Notes under the pieces: model-generated
Told to the model about the DNA's origin: nothing
The model's database searches: none
Seen by the model: only the letters and a program-made list of their open reading frames with translations
Source: Lachnospiraceae bacterium
GTDB lineage: Bacteria > Bacillota > Clostridia > Lachnospirales > Lachnospiraceae
Assembly: GCA_900770325.1 (NCBI GenBank)
Contig: CAAGKE010000178.1
Span: 1-25,711, forward strand
Reading direction: 5' to 3'
Length of the DNA stretch: 25,711 bases
Shown: positions 22,129 through 25,711 of the stretch, in pieces
How the letters are laid out: every line of letters begins with the position of its first letter
How positions within the stretch are numbered: the first letter of the stretch is position 1
Translations under genes and position numbers: made by a program

Positions 22129-24351
22129 CTAGTTAACATCAAACTGTATCTTTACGGTCTGGAATCCCTCATTCATCTCCACATACTGCTCGATCTTATT
22201 TTTTACCGCAATCAGCAGTTCCAGATTTTCATGCTTCAGATAAATCACCTTCCGATATACGTCCTGTATCTTAGCCACTGTCTCATCTGCCGGCCCAAGC
22301 ACCGTTACCTGATAGCGGGCAGACAGCTGCAGGATAAATTTCTTCAGATAATCGCAGGCCACCGCCAAAAGCTCTGAATCCATGCAGGCACAGTGAATTG
22401 CCAGCAGATTTCCCGCCGGGGGATAACCTGCCAGCCTGCGGTAATCCATTTCCTGTTTATAAAAAGCCTCATAATCCTGAGCCGCCGCTGCCTGAATGCT
22501 GTAATGCTCCGGATCATAAGTCTGTATCACCACATTCCCGGCTTCCCGGCCTCTGCCGGCCCTGCCGGCTGCCTGTGTCAGAAGCTGAAAGGTCCGCTCT
22601 GCCGCCCGGTAATCCGGGATATGCAAAGACAGATCCGCTGCCAGGATCCCCACCAGCGTTACATCCGGGAAATCATGACCTTTTACGATCATCTGGGTCC
22701 CGATCAGGATATCCGCCTCGTGATTTGCGAAAGCGGAAAGGATCTTTGCATGACCGTCCTTTCCCTTTGTGGTATCCAGATCCATGCGAAGCACCCTGGC
22801 ATCGGGAAATTTCATCTTTACTTCCTGTTCAATCTGCTGTGTCCCCGCCTTAAAGGTCCGGATAAATCCGGAGCCGCACCGGGGACAAAGCTTTACCTCC
22901 GGCTGCTCATAGCCGCAATAATGGCAGACCAGCCGCCCATTGTTATGAAGAGATAAAGACACATCACAGTGGGGACATTTCATCACATGCCCGCAGGATC
23001 GGCAGGATACAAAGCCTGCATATCCCCGCCGGTTTAAAAACAGCATGATCTGCTGACCGGCCTCCAGGCGCTCCTGCATCTGCTCCTGCAGAGAAATACT
23101 TAAAATAGAACGATTTCCTGCCCGCAGCTCCTTTCGCAGATCCACGATCTGCACCTGGGGCAGTACCGCTTCCTTCGCCCTCTCCTTCAGGGAAAACAAC
23201 CTGTATTTGCCTGTATTTGCCCCATAGTAGGCTTCCAGGGACGGAGTGGCAGAACCAAGAACTACCCTGGCTCCCTCCATTTTGCCTCTCTGCAGTGCCA
23301 CCTCTCTGGCATGATATCTGGGCATCGTCTCACTTTGATAAGCCGGTTCATGCTCTTCATCGATCACTATAATTCCCAGACGGGCAAACGGAGTAAACAA
23401 TGCAGAACGGGGACCGATCATTACATCCAGATCCCCCCGCCGTGCCCGCTCATACTGATCATAACGTTCTCCGGCAGACAGCCGGGAATTAATCACCGAC
23501 ACCCTGTCTCCGAACCTTCTGTAAAAACGAAGTACCGTCTGATACGTCAGGGCAATCTCCGGTATCAGTACAATTGCCTGCTGTCCTCTGGACACTGCAT
23601 AAGCAATCAGTTCCATATAGACTTCCGTCTTTCCGCTCCCGGTAATTCCATGGATCAGATATCTGCCATCCGGCTTTTCATCCCATTCTCCCACAATGGC
23701 ATCCACGATCTGCTGCTGCCCGGAATTCAGCGTTACCGGACACTCCTCCCGTTCCCGGACAGATACCGGATTACGATATATTTTCTCACTTTTTATACTT
23801 ACTATTCCCTGCTCCTCCAGTGCTTTGATCACAGAGGAGGAAATATTCAGTTTTTCCGTCACCAGCGGCATGGGAAGCTGTGGTTCATCCAGCAGCGCTT
23901 CCAGCAGCCTGGCTCTGGCTGTCTGATGCTTCTTTCGAAAAAATTTCAGCTTTTCTGCTGCTTCCTGCCGTCCGGCTTCCAGACAGACTGTCCGGATCTG
24001 ACGGTTCTTCACTTTCTGTTTTACCGGAAGCACCGTCTTTAGCGCCTGGATCATGGCAGAGCCGTACCGGTTGCGGATCCAGGCGGCCAGTCCCACCAGA
24101 CGGGCCTCTTCGTCTGCCGCATCCGTCACAATTTTTCCAATCGGCTTCATTTTTTCCGGATCATAGTCTGTCTCCCCGGAGATGCCGGTGATATAGCCCC
24201 GGATCAGCCGGTTTCCCTTTCCAAAGGGCACCTCCACCACCATCCCCGGCTCCAGATGCCCCAGCATCTGCTCCGGTATCCGGTACTGAAACACCCGATC
24301 CAGTTTTTCATTTGTAATATCCACGATCACATCTGCATACCATTCCTGCAT
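22129..24351 (-). CDS. priA: Primosomal protein N' (replication restart helicase PriA)
   Basis: A 740-residue SF2 3'-5' helicase that recognises stalled forks and reloads the replisome. The N-terminal DNA-binding region opens YADVIVDITNEKLDRVFQY. A winged-helix-like part follows (about 110-200). The motor has Walker A GITGSGKTE (about 233-241) and the IDEEHEPAYQ box near 329. Eight zinc cysteines in CRSCGHVMKCPHC, CHYCGYE and CPRC (about 449-494) are complete, and QAAGRAGRG is motif VI. Length is normal. The ATG at 24351 has only a weak AGG close by, but the family N terminus begins there. murE lies 101 bases upstream and def 113 bases downstream. Confidence 0.97.
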   Translation of the reverse strand: MQEWYADVIVDITNEKLDRVFQYRIPEQMLGHLEPGMVVEVPFGKGNRLIRGYITGISGETDYDPEKMKPIGKIVTDAADEEARLVGLAAWIRNRYGSAMIQALKTVLPVKQKVKNRQIRTVCLEAGRQEAAEKLKFFRKKHQTARARLLEALLDEPQLPMPLVTEKLNISSSVIKALEEQGIVSIKSEKIYRNPVSVREREECPVTLNSGQQQIVDAIVGEWDEKPDGRYLIHGITGSGKTEVYMELIAYAVSRGQQAIVLIPEIALTYQTVLRFYRRFGDRVSVINSRLSAGERYDQYERARRGDLDVMIGPRSALFTPFARLGIIVIDEEHEPAYQSETMPRYHAREVALQRGKMEGARVVLGSATPSLEAYYGANTGKYRLFSLKERAKEAVLPQVQIVDLRKELRAGNRSILSISLQEQMQERLEAGQQIMLFLNRRGYAGFVSCRSCGHVMKCPHCDVSLSLHNNGRLVCHYCGYEQPEVKLCPRCGSGFIRTFKAGTQQIEQEVKMKFPDARVLRMDLDTTKGKDGHAKILSAFANHEADILIGTQMIVKGHDFPDVTLVGILAADLSLHIPDYRAAERTFQLLTQAAGRAGRGREAGNVVIQTYDPEHYSIQAAAAQDYEAFYKQEMDYRRLAGYPPAGNLLAIHCACMDSELLAVACDYLKKFILQLSARYQVTVLGPADETVAKIQDVYRKVIYLKHENLELLIAVKNKIEQYVEMNEGFQTVKIQFDVN

Positions 24352-24452
24352 CCTGTGCCTGTATCACTCACTTTCTTTCCTTCATTTCCCGGCACTGCTT
24401 ACGCCGTCCGCGGCAGCCATTTCCTGCCCGCTCAAAAACGCCATCGGCATTC

Positions 24453-25711
24453 TTACCTCGAAACACCGCCGGCATCCTCTTCCAGGATCTCCCTGATCAG
24501 AACCCTTTCATCCATGGGATATTTCTTTCCTTCAATCTCCTGATAATCCTCATGTCCTTTTCCGGCCAGCACAATAATATCCCCCGGCTCTCCGTGATGG
24601 ATGGCATAGGCAATTGCTTCCTTCCGGTCTGTGATCCGGATATATTTTCCGTCTGTTTTCTCAATTCCGGTCACGATATCATCAATAATCGCCTCCGGTT
24701 CCTCATATCTGGGATTATCCGAAGTAATAATGGTCAGATCGGCCATCTTGCCGGATACTTCTCCCATCTCATAACGGCGCAGCCTGGAGCGGTTGCCTCC
24801 GCAGCCAAACAGGCAGACCAGACGATGGGGATGATACTCCTTCAATGTGCCCAGCAGGCTCTCCAGTGCCATGGCATTGTGGGCATAATCGATCATCAGG
24901 GTAAACTCGTCCGATACCTTCACCATCTCGATCCTGCCCTTCACAGTAGCCGCCTTCAGCGCCTTTTTAATTTCCTCTTCTGAAACCTTAAAATGACGGC
25001 AGATGGCAATCGCTGCCAGAGAATTATATACGCTGAATTTTCCCGTTATATCGATCTCCACATCAAAATTCAGCATCCCCTGAAGGGAATAGGCCACTCC
25101 CAGATAGCCGGGTCTGGTCACCAGGTGCGCATCCACTGCCCGCAGATCCGCCCGCTCATTAAAACCGTAGGTCTCCACCGAGCAGGTGTGCCCTTCCAGG
25201 ATCTTCTCCAGATGAACATCATCTCCATTCAGGATTCCCACCTTACACTGGCGGAACAGCCGGCTCTTACATTCCATATAGTCCTCGAAGCTGGTATGCT
25301 CTGCCGGTCCGATATGATCCGGCTCAATATTCGTAAAGATTCCGATCTCAAACAAAAATCCGGCAGTACGGTGCAGCATCAGCCCCTGAGAAGACACCTC
25401 CATCACCACGATCTGGCATCCTGCTTTTACCATGCGGCTGAAGTATTCCTGAATCGTAATCGACTCCGGTGTAGTATTATTTGCAGGAATCCGCTCATCT
25501 CCGATGATCGCCTCAATCGTACCGATCAGTCCTACCTTATATCCGGCAGATTCCAGAATGGATTTCACCATATACGTAGTAGTGGTCTTCCCCTTCGTTC
25601 CGGTAACTCCGATCACCTTCAGCTTTTCTGCCGGATACTCATACCAGGCCGCTGCGATCAGCGCCATCGCCATCCGGGTATCCTGCACCTGAATCACGGT
25701 AACTCCCGGTA
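24453..25711 (-). CDS. murE: UDP-MurNAc-tripeptide synthetase MurE (5' end beyond window)
   Basis: About 418 C-terminal residues of a Mur ligase; the reading frame is open to the window edge, so roughly the first 70-80 residues are missing. It adds the third amino acid to UDP-MurNAc-L-Ala-D-Glu in the cytoplasm. Visible are the ATP loop GVTGTKGKTTTTYM, NTTPES of the UDP-MurNAc-dipeptide site, MECKSRLF with the lysine usually carbamylated, DYAHN, and DNPR in TSDNPRYEEPE. The DNPR motif is the signature for meso-diaminopimelate rather than lysine, so the peptidoglycan is probably DAP type. An in-frame GTG at 25697 is not the start, because conserved sequence (GVTVIQVQDTR) continues upstream of it. 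priA follows after 101 bases. Confidence 0.95.
   Translation of the reverse strand, partial: PGVTVIQVQDTRMAMALIAAAWYEYPAEKLKVIGVTGTKGKTTTTYMVKSILESAGYKVGLIGTIEAIIGDERIPANNTTPESITIQEYFSRMVKAGCQIVVMEVSSQGLMLHRTAGFLFEIGIFTNIEPDHIGPAEHTSFEDYMECKSRLFRQCKVGILNGDDVHLEKILEGHTCSVETYGFNERADLRAVDAHLVTRPGYLGVAYSLQGMLNFDVEIDITGKFSVYNSLAAIAICRHFKVSEEEIKKALKAATVKGRIEMVKVSDEFTLMIDYAHNAMALESLLGTLKEYHPHRLVCLFGCGGNRSRLRRYEMGEVSGKMADLTIITSDNPRYEEPEAIIDDIVTGIEKTDGKYIRITDRKEAIAYAIHHGEPGDIIVLAGKGHEDYQEIEGKKYPMDERVLIREILEEDAGGVSR

Overview
The window is a gene-dense stretch of a low-to-mid GC Firmicutes chromosome, most likely a member of the Lachnospiraceae/Clostridia. This is inferred from gene order, strong AAGGAGG-type ribosome binding sites, frequent ATGA start/stop overlaps, a DAP-type MurE, and the PrkC/Stp and CdaA/CdaR systems. 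All 22 genes I can support lie on the minus strand, so transcription runs from high to low coordinates. I see no transposase, prophage, CRISPR array, rRNA or tRNA.

Right part (25711 to 11792). A 5'-truncated murE is followed by a long housekeeping cluster: priA, def, fmt, a YugP-type membrane zinc metallopeptidase, rsmB, rlmN, stp, prkC, rsgA, rpe, thiN. This is the known Bacillus/Clostridia order (priA-def-fmt-rsmB-rlmN-prpC-prkC-rsgA-rpe-thiN) with the metallopeptidase inserted. From the metallopeptidase to thiN the genes are overlapped or tightly spaced and probably co-transcribed. They join replication restart, N-terminal formyl-Met handling, rRNA methylation and ribosome assembly to a Ser/Thr kinase-phosphatase pair that senses the cell wall.

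Middle (11791 to 4430). A 576-base gene-free tract of nested inverted repeats is followed by ychF and lgt, a terminator-like hairpin, a strong promoter with a long structured leader for an MreB-family gene, then recD2 and comFC.

Left part (4429 to 1). A promoter and a cloverleaf-like palindromic leader introduce a five-gene set: two unrecognised membrane proteins, cdaA and cdaR (c-di-AMP synthase and its regulator) and an HPr-family phosphocarrier. It ends in a very large hairpin (141-300) followed by a T tract. The usual cdaA-cdaR-glmM arrangement is not present here; HPr occupies the downstream place.

The genes are mostly ordinary core genes. The more unusual content is in the gaps: at least two 160-185 base imperfect palindromes, a cloverleaf-like element, and a small stem-loop motif (arms like GTTACTGT / ACAGTAAC) seen about seven times, apparently only between genes. 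Several starts were moved inward from the longest open frame because an ATG or GTG with a properly spaced Shine-Dalgarno sequence was visible.
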